From Planctomycetota bacterium (GTDB taxonomy: Bacteria > Planctomycetota > UBA1135 > GCA-002686595): DNA of 64,000 nucleotides. Shown here piece by piece: positions 7,673 through 17,770 of the stretch; within the stretch, counting starts at the first letter, position 1; every line of letters starts with the position of its first letter. The position numbers and the translations under genes are program-made. The stretch covers positions 8,965 through 72,964 of the forward strand of contig NZBA01000012.1 of assembly GCA_002686265.1 (NCBI GenBank), written 5' to 3'. The notes under the pieces were generated by a model, which did not search any database, was not told the DNA's origin, and was given only the letters and a program-made list of their open reading frames with translations.

Positions 7673-8764
7673 TCAGCGCAGGCTCTCCCAGTAGGCCGCC
7701 GGCATGTCGTGGGCGACCTTGAGGGCGCCGTTGGCACCGCCGTACATCGGCTCCTCGATGCGGATGACATCCCCGCTTCCGAGGGTGCGCCGCATCTCGG
7801 CCTCGATGGCCTTGTCGAGGCCCTGGATCTGACTGCCGCCGCCGGCGAGCAGCACGCGCCCCTTCAGGCGCTCCTGGAACTCGGGATCGAAGGTCGCTAT
7901 CAGCTTGCCGAGACCTTCGACGATGGGCGGGACGATCGTGTGGCAGGCCGTGCGGACCGCGTCGGTCAGGTCGAACTGAGTGGGCTTGCCCTCCACGGGC
8001 AGCATCACCAACGCCTGGTCGATGCGCTCGGAGACCGATCCGAAGCGCTCCTTGATGTTCTTCACCATCTGGCGCGTGAACTGCGCCTCGGGGCAATTGG
8101 CCGCGAGCTCCTCCTCGAGCTTGGCGTCCACCGCGTCCCCGGCGGCGTCGAGGGTCAGCTGGTCGGATTCATCGGGCATCGTCCCGTGCATGCGGCAGAG
8201 GTCCGTCGTCCCCGCGCCGATGTCGATCACGAGCACATCGTCGAGCATGTCCAGGCCGTAGGCCACCGAGAAGGGCTCCGAGCACAGCATGACCGAGTCC
8301 ACGCTCTCGCGGGCGGCCTCGATGATCGCCTCGCGGTTGTTGATCGAGGCCTCGGCCGGAACGCCGATCACCGCGTACACGAGCTCGTCGGAGCGCGGCT
8401 TGGCGAGACGAATGGCCTCCCGGATCAGGTCCTTGGCGGCCTTCACGTTGCCCTCGTAGTCCGCCTCCTCCTGCTCGCTGAACTTCAACACGCCCTTGGA
8501 TAGTGGGCGGAAGAGGTTCAAGGAGAGGCGCTTTTGCAGCGCCTCATCCCCGAAGAGCACGTCCTTCTTGAGGAGCTTGCGGCTGACGACGTCCTTGGGG
8601 TAGCCGACGTAGGACGCCAGGGTCACTCGTTCGCCGTTGCTGGCCGTGACGGAGGTGCGTGACGTACCCAGGTCGATGCCCAGGTACAGCACGCCGTTCT
8701 CCACCGCCGCCGGTGCGCCGTCGTTCCCTTGCTCGGTGTTCTCCAGTAGGTCGAGATCGGTCAT
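7673..8764 (-). CDS. mamK: MamK-like bacterial actin
   Basis: 363 residues of the actin/Hsp70 ATPase fold: phosphate-1 loop L-G-I-D-L-G-T-S (28-35, Asp31), phosphate-2 V-I-D-I-G-A-G-T-T-D (179-188, Asp181) and adenosine motif L-L-A-G-G-G-S (305-311). Beyond these general motifs it shares features I recall as MamK-specific: V-G-Y-P-K-D-V followed by R-K-L-L, the G-V-P-A-x-A-S segment, S-E-P-F-x-V-x-Y-G-L-D, and a C-terminal G-A-L-x-x-A-x-x-x-P-x-x-Y-W. MamK forms filaments that position magnetosomes. No other magnetosome gene is in the window, so the role here is unknown. The ATG at 8764 is chosen over 8869 because of a good GAAGGAAG site. The symbol marks family resemblance only. Confidence 0.82.
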   Translation of the reverse strand: MTDLDLLENTEQGNDGAPAAVENGVLYLGIDLGTSRTSVTASNGERVTLASYVGYPKDVVSRKLLKKDVLFGDEALQKRLSLNLFRPLSKGVLKFSEQEEADYEGNVKAAKDLIREAIRLAKPRSDELVYAVIGVPAEASINNREAIIEAARESVDSVMLCSEPFSVAYGLDMLDDVLVIDIGAGTTDLCRMHGTMPDESDQLTLDAAGDAVDAKLEEELAANCPEAQFTRQMVKNIKERFGSVSERIDQALVMLPVEGKPTQFDLTDAVRTACHTIVPPIVEGLGKLIATFDPEFQERLKGRVLLAGGGSQIQGLDKAIEAEMRRTLGSGDVIRIEEPMYGGANGALKVAHDMPAAYWESLR

Positions 8765-8771
8765 TCCAATG

Positions 8772-8779
8772 CTTCCTTC
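8772..8779 (-). promoter_or_regulatory. Ribosome binding site deciding the actin start
   Basis: GAAGGAAG on the minus strand, 7 bases before the ATG at 8764. Its presence, when many other genes here lack one, supports this start. Confidence 0.6.
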
Positions 8780-8855
8780 AGGGCTGAGTTTCTGTCCGTG
8801 ATTCGAGGCACGCACCCGTTGCGCGCCGCGGTGACTGGATTCGGGGTCCGCTCCC

Positions 8856-9716
8856 TCAGGAGCCGCCATGCTTCTGCAAGGCCACGTTGGCCTCGAAGAT
8901 GCTCGCCATCATCTCGGTCTTGGCCTCGACGTCGTCCTCGTCGGCATTCAGGCCCTGGACCGTGCGGAAGACCGAGGCGACTCCGGGATCGACCTCCTTG
9001 CGCTCGGCCATGCGCCGCAGTTCCTCCTCGGTGAGCTCGAGCGAGCGCGTGAGCTTCGTGATCCGCCGCTCGAAGTTCTCCACCGACTGGCGGTGCTCGG
9101 ACATCTGGGCCGCCACGACCTTGTCTCGCTCACACTGGACGGAACCCAACAGCAGTGTCGTCACCTGCTCCCGCAGCTGCTCCGCGGCGGCCTCGCCGGC
9201 GTCTTCCTCGAACAGCGCCTCGACCCGGCGTGCGAGGGCCTCGTCCTGGGCGTCTCCGCTGCGCCGGGACTCCTCCTCGAGCGCCTCGCGTGCGCGCAGC
9301 ATCTCATCGCGGCGGGCGTCAACCTGGTCCATCAGCGCCTGCAGATCCTCGCTGGCCTTCTCGCGCTCGGCGACGATGCGCCGGCGGTCCTCTTCGGCCT
9401 CCTCGAGGAACTTCTCCTTCGAGAGGCCGCGCACCGCCTGGGCGCCGGCCTTCAGCAGGGCGAGCAGCTCCGCCTGGGTCGTCCGGGCGATCTCGGACAG
9501 GGTCGTGTCGTCCACGCCGTCGAGGCGTTCCGCGAGGCCGCGGCGGACGGCCTGTTCGATCGAGCGCACCAGGTGTGTCTGGTTGACGAGGTTCAGGCGC
9601 CGTGCGCGCTTGCCGAGAACCCTCTCCTTGCCCTCGCCCTCGTTTCCGGGCTGGGGCTGGGCGGGCGCCGCTTGACGAGCGCAGGCGCGCTGGCGGGGTC
9701 GGATGGACTCGAACAT
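8856..9716 (-). CDS. Coiled-coil protein upstream of the MamK-like actin gene
   Basis: 286 residues, very rich in Glu, Arg and Ala. Predicted long heptad-repeat helices run from about 95 to 245, interrupted near 165-185. The first 35 residues are Pro/Gln/Arg-rich and probably disordered. The segment near 45-75 (Q-T-H-L-V-R-S-I-E-Q-A-V) looks like a short amphipathic domain. I recognise no named family. It is transcribed toward the actin gene, whose start is 91 bases downstream, so the two are probably one operon. An adaptor, cargo or filament-regulating role for the actin is plausible but is inferred only from position. Confidence 0.7.
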   Translation of the reverse strand: MFESIRPRQRACARQAAPAQPQPGNEGEGKERVLGKRARRLNLVNQTHLVRSIEQAVRRGLAERLDGVDDTTLSEIARTTQAELLALLKAGAQAVRGLSKEKFLEEAEEDRRRIVAEREKASEDLQALMDQVDARRDEMLRAREALEEESRRSGDAQDEALARRVEALFEEDAGEAAAEQLREQVTTLLLGSVQCERDKVVAAQMSEHRQSVENFERRITKLTRSLELTEEELRRMAERKEVDPGVASVFRTVQGLNADEDDVEAKTEMMASIFEANVALQKHGGS

Positions 9717-9863
9717 TCCTGGGGGCCGCGGAGAGAGAAGGGGGCCGCCCCCGGCGACCGGTGGAGTTCCCCGCGAGCGTTGCGCTCCCGTATCGGCCTC
9801 GAGCGGCGGTGCTCTTTAGCCGAACGAAGTGCGGGAGTCGGTGGGCCCTCGCGCGGCGGTCGC

Positions 9864-9869
9864 TACAAT
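9864..9869 (+). promoter_or_regulatory. -10-like hexamer before the helicase gene
   Basis: TACAAT lies 11 bases before the ATG at 9881 in a locally GC-rich region. The transcript would have almost no leader. No TTGACA-like -35 is seen. Confidence 0.45.
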
Positions 9870-9880
9870 GCGCCGTCCCC

Positions 9881-12090
9881 ATGGTGGACTGGATGGACGT
9901 CAGAGGCCTGCAGGCCGGTGCGGGCGAGGCTCCGCGCGCGCCTGAGGCGATCGAGGGGCTCCTCGACGGGCTCAACGAGCCCCAGCGGGCGGCCGTGACC
10001 CACGCCGAGGGCCCGCTCTTGATCCTGGCCGGGCCCGGCTCGGGCAAGACGCGCGTGGTGACTCACCGCATCGCGTGGCTCGTGACCGAGCACGGCGTGC
10101 GCCCCGACGAGATTCTGGCGATCACTTTCACCAACAAGGCCGCGCGCGAGATGCGCGAGCGCGTGGAGCGCATGCTCCCCCTCGGCGGGTCCTGGATCTG
10201 CACCTTCCACTCGATGTGCGCCCGCTTCCTGCGACGCGAGATCGAGGTCCTCGGCGGCGGCTGGACCCGCGACTTCTCGATCTACGACACCTCCGATCGC
10301 AACGCCCTGATCAAGAAGATCCTGCGCGAGAAGAACTACGACCGGACGCGCTTCCGCCCGGCGGCCGTCGGCGGATGGATCAGCGACTGGAAGAACGGCC
10401 CGGACGCCGGATCGATGCCCAACGAAGGCGACGGGATCGAGGAGGAGGTCCTCAGCCGGGTCATGAGAGCCTACGAGGAGGCTCTGCGCTCGAGCAACGC
10501 CCTCGACTTCGATGATCTGCTGCTGAAGACCCTGGCCGTGTTCGAGAACCACCCCGGCGTGCGCGACGCCTACTCCAGCCGCTTTCGGTTCGTGAGTGTC
10601 GACGAGTATCAGGACACAAATCGCGTCCAGTACTTGTTGACGCGACACCTCTCCAGCTACCACGGAAACGTGGCCGTTTGCGGGGATCCCGACCAGTCGA
10701 TCTACGCCTGGCGGGGTGCGGACCTGCGCAACATCCTCGACTTCGAGCAGGACTTCGGCGCTCCGCGCGTCATCAAGCTCGAGCAGAACTACCGCTCCAC
10801 GCGCACCATCCTCGCGGCCGCCCAGGCGGTGATCCGCAACAACTCCGAGCGCAAGGAGAAGGACCTGTGGTCGGAGGCACCCGAGGGCGAGCGCGTCTGC
10901 GTGCTCGAGTGCGGTGACGAGAACGACGAGGGCCGCGAGGTCGCCATGCAGATCCGCTCTCTCGAACAGGCCGGTGCGTCCCTCGACTCGATCGCCGTCT
11001 TCTACCGGGCGAACTTCATGCAGCGCGCCCTGGAGACGCAGCTGAGCCTGGCAAAGGTGTCCTACCAGGTGGTCGGTGGCGTGGAGTTCTACGCGCGGCG
11101 CGAGGTACGCGACCTGATCGCCTACCTGAAGTTGGTCGTCAACCCGACCGACGACGTCGCCTTCATGCGCGTGATCAACTCGCCGCGCCGCGGCGTGGGG
11201 GACCGCAGCCTGGAGAAGCTGGCCGCTTGGGCGGCAGACCGGCGCCTGCCCCTGTTGGAGGCTGCGCGCTCGGCGGAAGTGTGGGAGCTGCTGCGCGGGC
11301 GGGCGCGCAAGGGCGTGATCGCTTTCTCCGAGCTGATGGACCGACTGGGGGGGATCGGTGACCTGCAGGCGGCCACGGCGATGGACGCGTTGCTCGAGGA
11401 GATCGACGTTCAGGCCTGGCTAGCGCAGCTGGACGACGGCTTGGGCACGGAGCGCGAGGCGAACGTGGACGAGCTCCACTCTCACGCGTCGGAGTTCGAC
11501 AAGCTCTACCCCGAGGGCGGACTGCGTGGTTTCCTGCAGGACATCGCCCTCGTGGGGGAGACCGACGGAATGGACGGGGAGCTGAGCCAGGTCACGCTGA
11601 TGACCCTGCACGCGGCCAAGGGCCTCGAGTTCCCGCATGTCTTCATCATCGGCCTCGAGGAGGAGCTCCTTCCTCACTACCGCGCGATCTTCGAGTCCGA
11701 CGGCGACGAGGGGCTCGAGGAGGAGCGCCGGCTCCTGTACGTCGGGATGACCCGCGCCCGCGAGCGCCTGTTCTTGACCCACGCGGCCTGTCGCCTGCAC
11801 TTTGGCCAGGAATCCACGCGCATCGCCTCGCGCTTCCTAGAGGAAATCCCCTCGGAGCTGGTCGAGGGCTTCGAGGACGAGGAAGAGGAAACGGGCCTGG
11901 GGGCCTTCGAATCGCCCAAGGACGAGTACGCGAACCTGCGCGTCGGCGAGGCGGTCGTTCACGACCACTTTGGCCGCGGAACGATCGAAGCGCTGCAGGG
12001 CTCGGGGGTCAACGCGCGGGCGACCGTCCACTTCCCGGCCTACGGAAGCAAGCACCTGCTCCTTGCGTACGCCAAGCTCCAGCGCCTGCG

Positions 12091-12094
<4 letters not shown>
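9881..12094 (+). CDS. pcrA: ATP-dependent 3'-5' DNA helicase, PcrA/UvrD type
   Basis: 737 residues, the usual length for PcrA/UvrD/Rep. The Q motif N-E-P-Q-R-A-A-V, Walker A A-G-P-G-S-G-K-T (50-57), A-F-T-N-K-A-A-x-[10 protein letters not shown] (motif II), Q-N-Y-R-S (motif IV), [10 protein letters not shown] (motif V) and V-G-M-T-R-A (motif VI) are all present. The last 50 residues (G-x-x-V-x-H-x-x-F-G-x-G) are the small C-terminal domain that in PcrA binds RNA polymerase, so PcrA is favoured over Rep. It should unwind DNA in excision repair and clear replication or transcription conflicts. Its stop overlaps the next start (ATGA). Confidence 0.93.
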
Positions 12095-12993
<899 letters not shown>

Positions 12994-13038
12994 CCGCTGT
13001 CCGGCCTTCTCGAGATCCCGCTTCGATTCACGAGGGGC

Positions 13039-13044
13039 TACCCT
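13039..13044 (+). promoter_or_regulatory. -10-like hexamer before the CAP-domain gene
   Basis: TACCCT lies 9 bases before the ATG at 13054, with no Shine-Dalgarno sequence between. It is a candidate leaderless start. Confidence 0.4.
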
Positions 13045-13053
13045 GGCCCTCCC

Positions 13054-15255
13054 ATGAGCCGTACCACCTCTCTCGCCCTCGCCGCCTCGTTCTGCCTGCC
13101 GTTCGCCTGCGGCGGGGACGGCGATGCCGTCGAGGCGGCGCGCTTTTTCTACGCGAAGGGGAACCTCGAGCGGGCGGAGGCCTCTCTTGGGGGTCTGGCG
13201 AATGCGGACGGGGCGGCGCTCTCGATCCGCATTCGTGCGCGCCGTGACGGGCGCGATGTCCTGGCGCAACGCATCGCGGAGCTGGCCCGGATCGAGGCAG
13301 GCCAGGCCATGGCCGAGCTGGATCGGTTGGCCTTCGACGCCGACGACCCGGTCGCCCGCGAGTGGGTCGAGCTCGCCCTCAGCGAGACCTACGACCGCCT
13401 GGCGGCCGGCGGCCGGCCCGAGCACCGGACCGTTCATCCCACCGGCTATCGTCCCGAGGAGCTGGCCGAAAACGAGATCGCGGGCGAGCCTCCCGTCGTC
13501 GTCCGCCACGGGCGCTTCGATGAACCGGCACCGAGGGACGAGCGCGGGCGCCGCCCGCGGTCGAGCGTGGCCGGCGCGAGCGCTTCCGCCGGACGTGCCT
13601 CCCGCGAACCCTCCGCGAACCCGACCGAGGCGGCCGGAGGAGGGGGGGCGGCCGCGCCGGAAGCCGACGCACAGCCGGAGCGTTCAGCCGACCTGCTCGT
13701 CGCAGCCGAGCGTTGGATCGAGAAGGCCTTCGCCGTTCGACCCGGCGCCCAGCGCCGAGCCTTCATCGCCCGGGCGCGGGGGCTGGAGCGGCGGCACCGC
13801 CTGCGGGAGGAGGTTGCGGCGGGTCGCTCGGCGGAGCCGGTCCTGTTCGCGGAGCGCTGTGACATCTCCGCCGCCGGGCCCGAAGGCCTGATCGTGGGCG
13901 GTGATTTCCTCACTTGGGAGGCCCTGTCCTTGCCTGCCTTGGAGGAGGCGGCGCGCCTCTCGCGCCTCTCTGGGGAGGCCGAGCTCGGCCTGTTCGACGA
14001 GCGCTTGTTGCGCAGCGACGAGTCACGGGGCGAGGAGCTCCTCGCGGAGCTTCCACGTCTGGTCGAGCGCGAGCTTCTGAGGGAGGAAGAGGCCTGGGAC
14101 CTCGTCGCCCGCGTGCGCGCCGAGGAGCTCCCCGACGACGGCTACGTTTTCGACGACGGCCGTTGGCTGGGGCGCGTGGAGTACGAGCGCACGCGCTTGG
14201 CGGCGAGGATCGAAGAGCTAGAGGCGGCGCTCGAGAGGGCGCGCGCGGCGGAGCGCGAGAAGGCCTTCGAGGCCCTCGACAGCCTCGGTGAGCCCTCCCG
14301 CCCGGCACTCGTGCGCGCGCTCGACGCGCGCATGGAGCGAGCGATAGGAGATCTGGGGCGCGGCAAGACCTTGCGCAGCCTCGAGCGCCTCGCGGAGCGG
14401 CGCCGGGTGCTCGATTCGCGCCGCGAGTTCGCGCTCGAGCTGATCTTCGACACCGATGAGTACTTCTACCCCTATCGCACGCCCGACGTGCCGTGGGAGA
14501 AGGCGAAGCTCTACCCCGAGGTCCAGGCGCGTGTCGACGGGCTGGTGGCCGTCGTGCGCGAGGCGTGGGAGCCGGGTCGCGCCGTCTCCCTCTCCCGCGT
14601 CTTTCGTGGGGGTGCCCAGGAGCTCGCTTGGGTGCTCGAGCGCTTCGCCCAAGTGGAAGTCGACCGCGAGTGGCCGGCGGAGCTGCCCGAGTGGCTGTTT
14701 GCGGTCGAAACCCGCCTGGAACGCCTGACGCTGCACGACTTCGCCTGGACACCCGAAGAGCGCGAGGCGCTCGCACGCAACCGCGCCGTCGTGGCGCTGA
14801 ACGAGCGCAACTGGGCCTCCGACTCGTGGCCCGATGAGCAGCGCGCCGCCAAGAGCGAGCGCGTGCAGGTGGAGATCACCAACGCCTATCGCGTCATGTT
14901 CGGCCGCCGTGCGCTGGCCTGGAATCCGAACATCCAGGCCGCCGCGGTCATGCACTCCGACTACATGGCCAACACCGGAGACTTCGGGCACTTCGAGCCC
15001 GATCCCGAGCGCCACGCTCCGCGTGACCGCATGCGGCTGTGCGGCTATCCGAGCGGCGTGGGCGAGAACTGCCACGCGGGGTCGGGAGATCCCGGTGGCG
15101 CGCACGCGGGCTGGATTCGCTCCAGCGGACATCACCGAAACATCCTCTCCCCCGGGCACCACGAGATGGCGACCTCCCAGAGGGGCCGCTACTGGACCCA
15201 AAACTTCGGCACGGGCCGAGCATTCGAGACCGACCTGGACAAATGGCAAGACTGA
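13054..15255 (+). CDS. CAP (SCP/PR1)-domain lipoprotein
   Basis: 733 residues. The N-terminus is a lipoprotein signal: a hydrophobic run, then L-P-F-A-C (Cys near residue 21) followed by G-G-D-G. The middle 550 residues are helical and Glu/Arg-rich, with a low-complexity Pro/Ala/Gly/Glu linker near 165-210. The C-terminal ~125 residues (from about 605) are a CAP domain: N-A-Y-R near its start, H-S-D-Y-M-A, F-G-H-F-x-P, G-E-N-C and W-x-x-S-x-G-H-H-R-N-I-L. Bacterial CAP proteins are mostly secreted, with ligand-binding or proteolytic roles that remain poorly defined. Its last 13 bases overlap the FHA gene, suggesting translational coupling. Confidence 0.82.
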   Translation: MSRTTSLALAASFCLPFACGGDGDAVEAARFFYAKGNLERAEASLGGLANADGAALSIRIRARRDGRDVLAQRIAELARIEAGQAMAELDRLAFDADDPVAREWVELALSETYDRLAAGGRPEHRTVHPTGYRPEELAENEIAGEPPVVVRHGRFDEPAPRDERGRRPRSSVAGASASAGRASREPSANPTEAAGGGGAAAPEADAQPERSADLLVAAERWIEKAFAVRPGAQRRAFIARARGLERRHRLREEVAAGRSAEPVLFAERCDISAAGPEGLIVGGDFLTWEALSLPALEEAARLSRLSGEAELGLFDERLLRSDESRGEELLAELPRLVERELLREEEAWDLVARVRAEELPDDGYVFDDGRWLGRVEYERTRLAARIEELEAALERARAAEREKAFEALDSLGEPSRPALVRALDARMERAIGDLGRGKTLRSLERLAERRRVLDSRREFALELIFDTDEYFYPYRTPDVPWEKAKLYPEVQARVDGLVAVVREAWEPGRAVSLSRVFRGGAQELAWVLERFAQVEVDREWPAELPEWLFAVETRLERLTLHDFAWTPEEREALARNRAVVALNERNWASDSWPDEQRAAKSERVQVEITNAYRVMFGRRALAWNPNIQAAAVMHSDYMANTGDFGHFEPDPERHAPRDRMRLCGYPSGVGENCHAGSGDPGGAHAGWIRSSGHHRNILSPGHHEMATSQRGRYWTQNFGTGRAFETDLDKWQD

Positions 15256-16526
15256 CCCTCGAAGAGGGCGGCACCCACCGCGCCTTCAAGCTGAACCCCG
15301 GCAAGATCACCATCGGTAGCGCGGAGGCCTGCACGCTGAGGCTCTCCTCCGCGGATGTGGCCGAGGTGCACGCCGAGCTGGAGATCACCGCCGATGCGAC
15401 GATCCTCACACCCCGTCCGGGGGTCGCGCCGCCCACCATTCTGGGCAGGCCCGTGAGCGGGCCGACACGCGTTCCGGGCAACGGGGAGTTCCGCATCGGT
15501 GGCGCGCTCTTCAAGGTCAGCGACGGCACCGATCTCCCCGCTGCTTCCACCGCCGCTCCGCGCAAGTCCGCCTCGCGGCCCGCGGTCACGCGCGCCCGGC
15601 GGACGGTCAAGCGTGGCGTCCCCACTTGGGGGATCGTGTTGGGTTTGGCTGTCGGTGGGATCATGATCTACTTCGTCGGCCGGGGTTGGCTGGGGGAAGC
15701 GGCCGAGGTCGTCTACAACCCGAACGAGCGCCTTCGCGTCGCCACCGAGAACTTCAACGAGGGCGCTATCGGTCGCGCGGAGCTGGAGATCGAACGCATC
15801 GACCTCGCCCTCGCGCCGGAGCTGCGCCCCCAGGTAGAGGCGCTCCAGGCCAAGATCGCCGGCCGAAGCGCGGCCGCCGAGGTGGCCGCCTGGAACGTCG
15901 AGGGCAACAAGCACTTCGAGACCCAGCTCAAGGGATTCGTCAGCAAGTACATGCTCGGCGACAATGTGCCCCGCGAGCGGGCGCGCGTCTTCATCAAGCG
16001 TTGCGAGGATTTTCGCAAGCGCTGGCCCGCACATCCCGAGCTCACCTGGGTGAATCGTTATCAGACGCGCTACGCATCCATAGCGAAGATGCATGAGGCG
16101 CCGACGTTCACCGACGTTGCATACGAGATCAAGACGCTCACCTGGGCCAAGCCCCGCGACTACCGGAGGTCGTTCGAGATGCTCGCTCAGTTCGAGCAAG
16201 GGGCTACGGGCGCGGACTACGACGCGTGTACCGAGCTGCATGACACTCTCGTGACGGAGCGCGATGCGTACTTCACAGACCGGATGCAACAGGCCAAGTG
16301 GCACTGGGAGCGCAAGGAGACCGGGCAGTCCGTCGCGACCTTGGTCGAGCTTGTCATCGGGATGGGAGACGCCGAGATGGCGGACCAGGCGGCCTTCGAA
16401 TTCGTGCGCCTGCCGGGCATCGAGGAATGGCTGAAGGGCTACCGGTCGCGCAAGCCCGAGAAATTCCAGCTTCTGATCGAGCACTCCTCGATCCGGGACT
16501 TCGCCCGCGAGTGCGGCCTGCTCTAG
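15243..16526 (+). CDS. FHA-domain membrane protein
   Basis: 427 residues from the ATG at 15243, inside the end of the CAP gene. Residues 1-95 are an FHA-like fold: K-I-T-I-G-S-A-E-A-C-T-L-R-L-S-S-A-D-V-A then V-H-A-E-L corresponds to the phosphothreonine-binding G-R/S...S-x-x-H core, though the first loop has Gly-Ser rather than Gly-Arg. A basic linker and one transmembrane segment (about 128-146) follow, then about 280 helical residues outside. The topology places the FHA domain in the cytoplasm. It may sense Ser/Thr phosphorylation and relay it across the membrane to the coupled CAP lipoprotein; that link is inferred. Confidence 0.72.
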   Translation: MARLTLEEGGTHRAFKLNPGKITIGSAEACTLRLSSADVAEVHAELEITADATILTPRPGVAPPTILGRPVSGPTRVPGNGEFRIGGALFKVSDGTDLPAASTAAPRKSASRPAVTRARRTVKRGVPTWGIVLGLAVGGIMIYFVGRGWLGEAAEVVYNPNERLRVATENFNEGAIGRAELEIERIDLALAPELRPQVEALQAKIAGRSAAAEVAAWNVEGNKHFETQLKGFVSKYMLGDNVPRERARVFIKRCEDFRKRWPAHPELTWVNRYQTRYASIAKMHEAPTFTDVAYEIKTLTWAKPRDYRRSFEMLAQFEQGATGADYDACTELHDTLVTERDAYFTDRMQQAKWHWERKETGQSVATLVELVIGMGDAEMADQAAFEFVRLPGIEEWLKGYRSRKPEKFQLLIEHSSIRDFARECGLL

Positions 16527-16634
16527 TAGGGCCGTTGAGCACGGATCGACGAGTCCGACGCCGCAGCGGCGGAGAGGGCGGAATCGGAGTAGGGTTTCTC
16601 TCGGCGGCTGCTGGCCCGTTCGTCTCGCGAGCCT

Positions 16635-16651
16635 GCGAGCTCCAAGCTCGC
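16635..16651 (-). terminator. Hairpin after the glycosyltransferase gene
   Basis: GCGAGCT, loop CCA, AGCTCGC is a perfect 7-bp stem, 13 bases beyond the glycosyltransferase stop on the minus strand. It lacks a T-tract. Confidence 0.4.
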
Positions 16652-16664
16652 CCAGGGCGCGACC

Positions 16665-17729
16665 TTAGACCACGGCCGGTCGCAGCTCTTCGTACAGTTC
16701 GGTCAGAGCGCGCCGGTACGCCTGCGTTCTCCGGGCTTCCAAGGCGGCGGTGCGCGCCCGCAGACCCATCTCGCTCGCGCCGTCGGGGTCGTCGAGCACC
16801 GCGGCGATGCGCTCGGCCAGCTCGGGGGCGTTGCCGGGCTCGTAGAGCAGCGCGTTGCGCTCGTCGGTGATCTGATGTAGGGAGGAGCTGACTGCCGAGA
16901 AGATCGACGGGATGCCCAATCCGAGGGCGCGGTCGGCCAGCCAGCCGGCGCCACCCTCGAGGGTGCAGGACGCGTGAAGGTCCAACTCGAGCATCAAGCC
17001 GGCGAGATCGGTCATGGCGGGCGCGGCGATCGTGAAGGTGTCGTGGACACCCTTCTCGCGCACGCGCCGGCGCAGGGCCTCGTCCCGCGGCCCCTCGCCC
17101 AGGACCACGAAGCGCAGATGCCGTCCCCGCGCGCGCAAGAGCTGCGCGGCGTCGATCAGTGTCTGGGTGCCGTGATCCTCGTCGAGATAGCCGAGAGCGC
17201 CGATGCAGGGCAGGCGCTCGTTGTCGAGATCATGAGGCTCCCAAGGGCGCTCGATACTCGGACCGTTCTCGAGCACTCGCAGGAGCGTGCGGTCCGCCCG
17301 GCCGCGGTTGACTGCGCGCTCGACGAAGGTCGGGCAAGGCAGAAGGATGGCGCGCAGGAGTCCGTGGGAGCGAAGGGTCGGCTTACGCACCTGGCGCGCG
17401 ACCTCGAGCAGGTAGGGGATCCGCAAGCTCGCCGAGAGCGCCGCCGCCAGGCCCGCGAGGCGGTCGTCGGTGACGTGCAGCAGGTCCGGTGCGAGGCGGC
17501 GCACGACCGAGCGCGTGCGCCACGCGGCGAAGGGCTCGCGCCAAGCGGGTTCGGGCAGCTCGACGTGGAGCAATTCGGCTCCGGTCTGCTGTAATGCGAG
17601 GGTGCGCGAGCCGGGGCGCGAGAGCACGGTCGCGCGCAGGCCCGCTTCGCGCGCGGCGCCGAGCGAGGCCAGCAGGCGCTCGGTCGTTCCGGAGCAGACG
17701 AGGGCGGGGTGCAAGTAGACGACGTGCAC
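16665..17729 (-). CDS. Glycosyltransferase family 4-like (GT-B)
   Basis: 354 residues from a GTG at 17729; GTG at 17745-17747 is an alternative, and longer starts would run into the upstream gene. The N-terminal domain begins V-H-V-V-Y-L-H-P followed by an S-G-T-T acceptor loop. The C-terminal domain has the nucleotide-sugar signature F-V-V-L-G-E-G-P, then a segment ending A-D-R-A-L-G-L-G-I-P-S-I and E-P-G-N-A-P-E-L-A, typical of GT4. It is the last gene of a minus-strand run with the acyltransferase and LPS kinase-like genes. Transfer of an LPS core or O-antigen sugar is likely; donor and acceptor are unknown. Confidence 0.8.
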   Translation of the reverse strand: MHVVYLHPALVCSGTTERLLASLGAAREAGLRATVLSRPGSRTLALQQTGAELLHVELPEPAWREPFAAWRTRSVVRRLAPDLLHVTDDRLAGLAAALSASLRIPYLLEVARQVRKPTLRSHGLLRAILLPCPTFVERAVNRGRADRTLLRVLENGPSIERPWEPHDLDNERLPCIGALGYLDEDHGTQTLIDAAQLLRARGRHLRFVVLGEGPRDEALRRRVREKGVHDTFTIAAPAMTDLAGLMLELDLHASCTLEGGAGWLADRALGLGIPSIFSAVSSSLHQITDERNALLYEPGNAPELAERIAAVLDDPDGASEMGLRARTAALEARRTQAYRRALTELYEELRPAVV

Positions 17730-17770
17730 TACGCGGCAGTGTCCCACGTCGGGCCGGACCTTGCCAAGGA

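Noticed and set aside
8765..8869. Longer start for the MamK-like actin at 8869
   Set aside because: It would overlap the end of the coiled-coil gene, while a good ribosome site lies just before the ATG at 8764.
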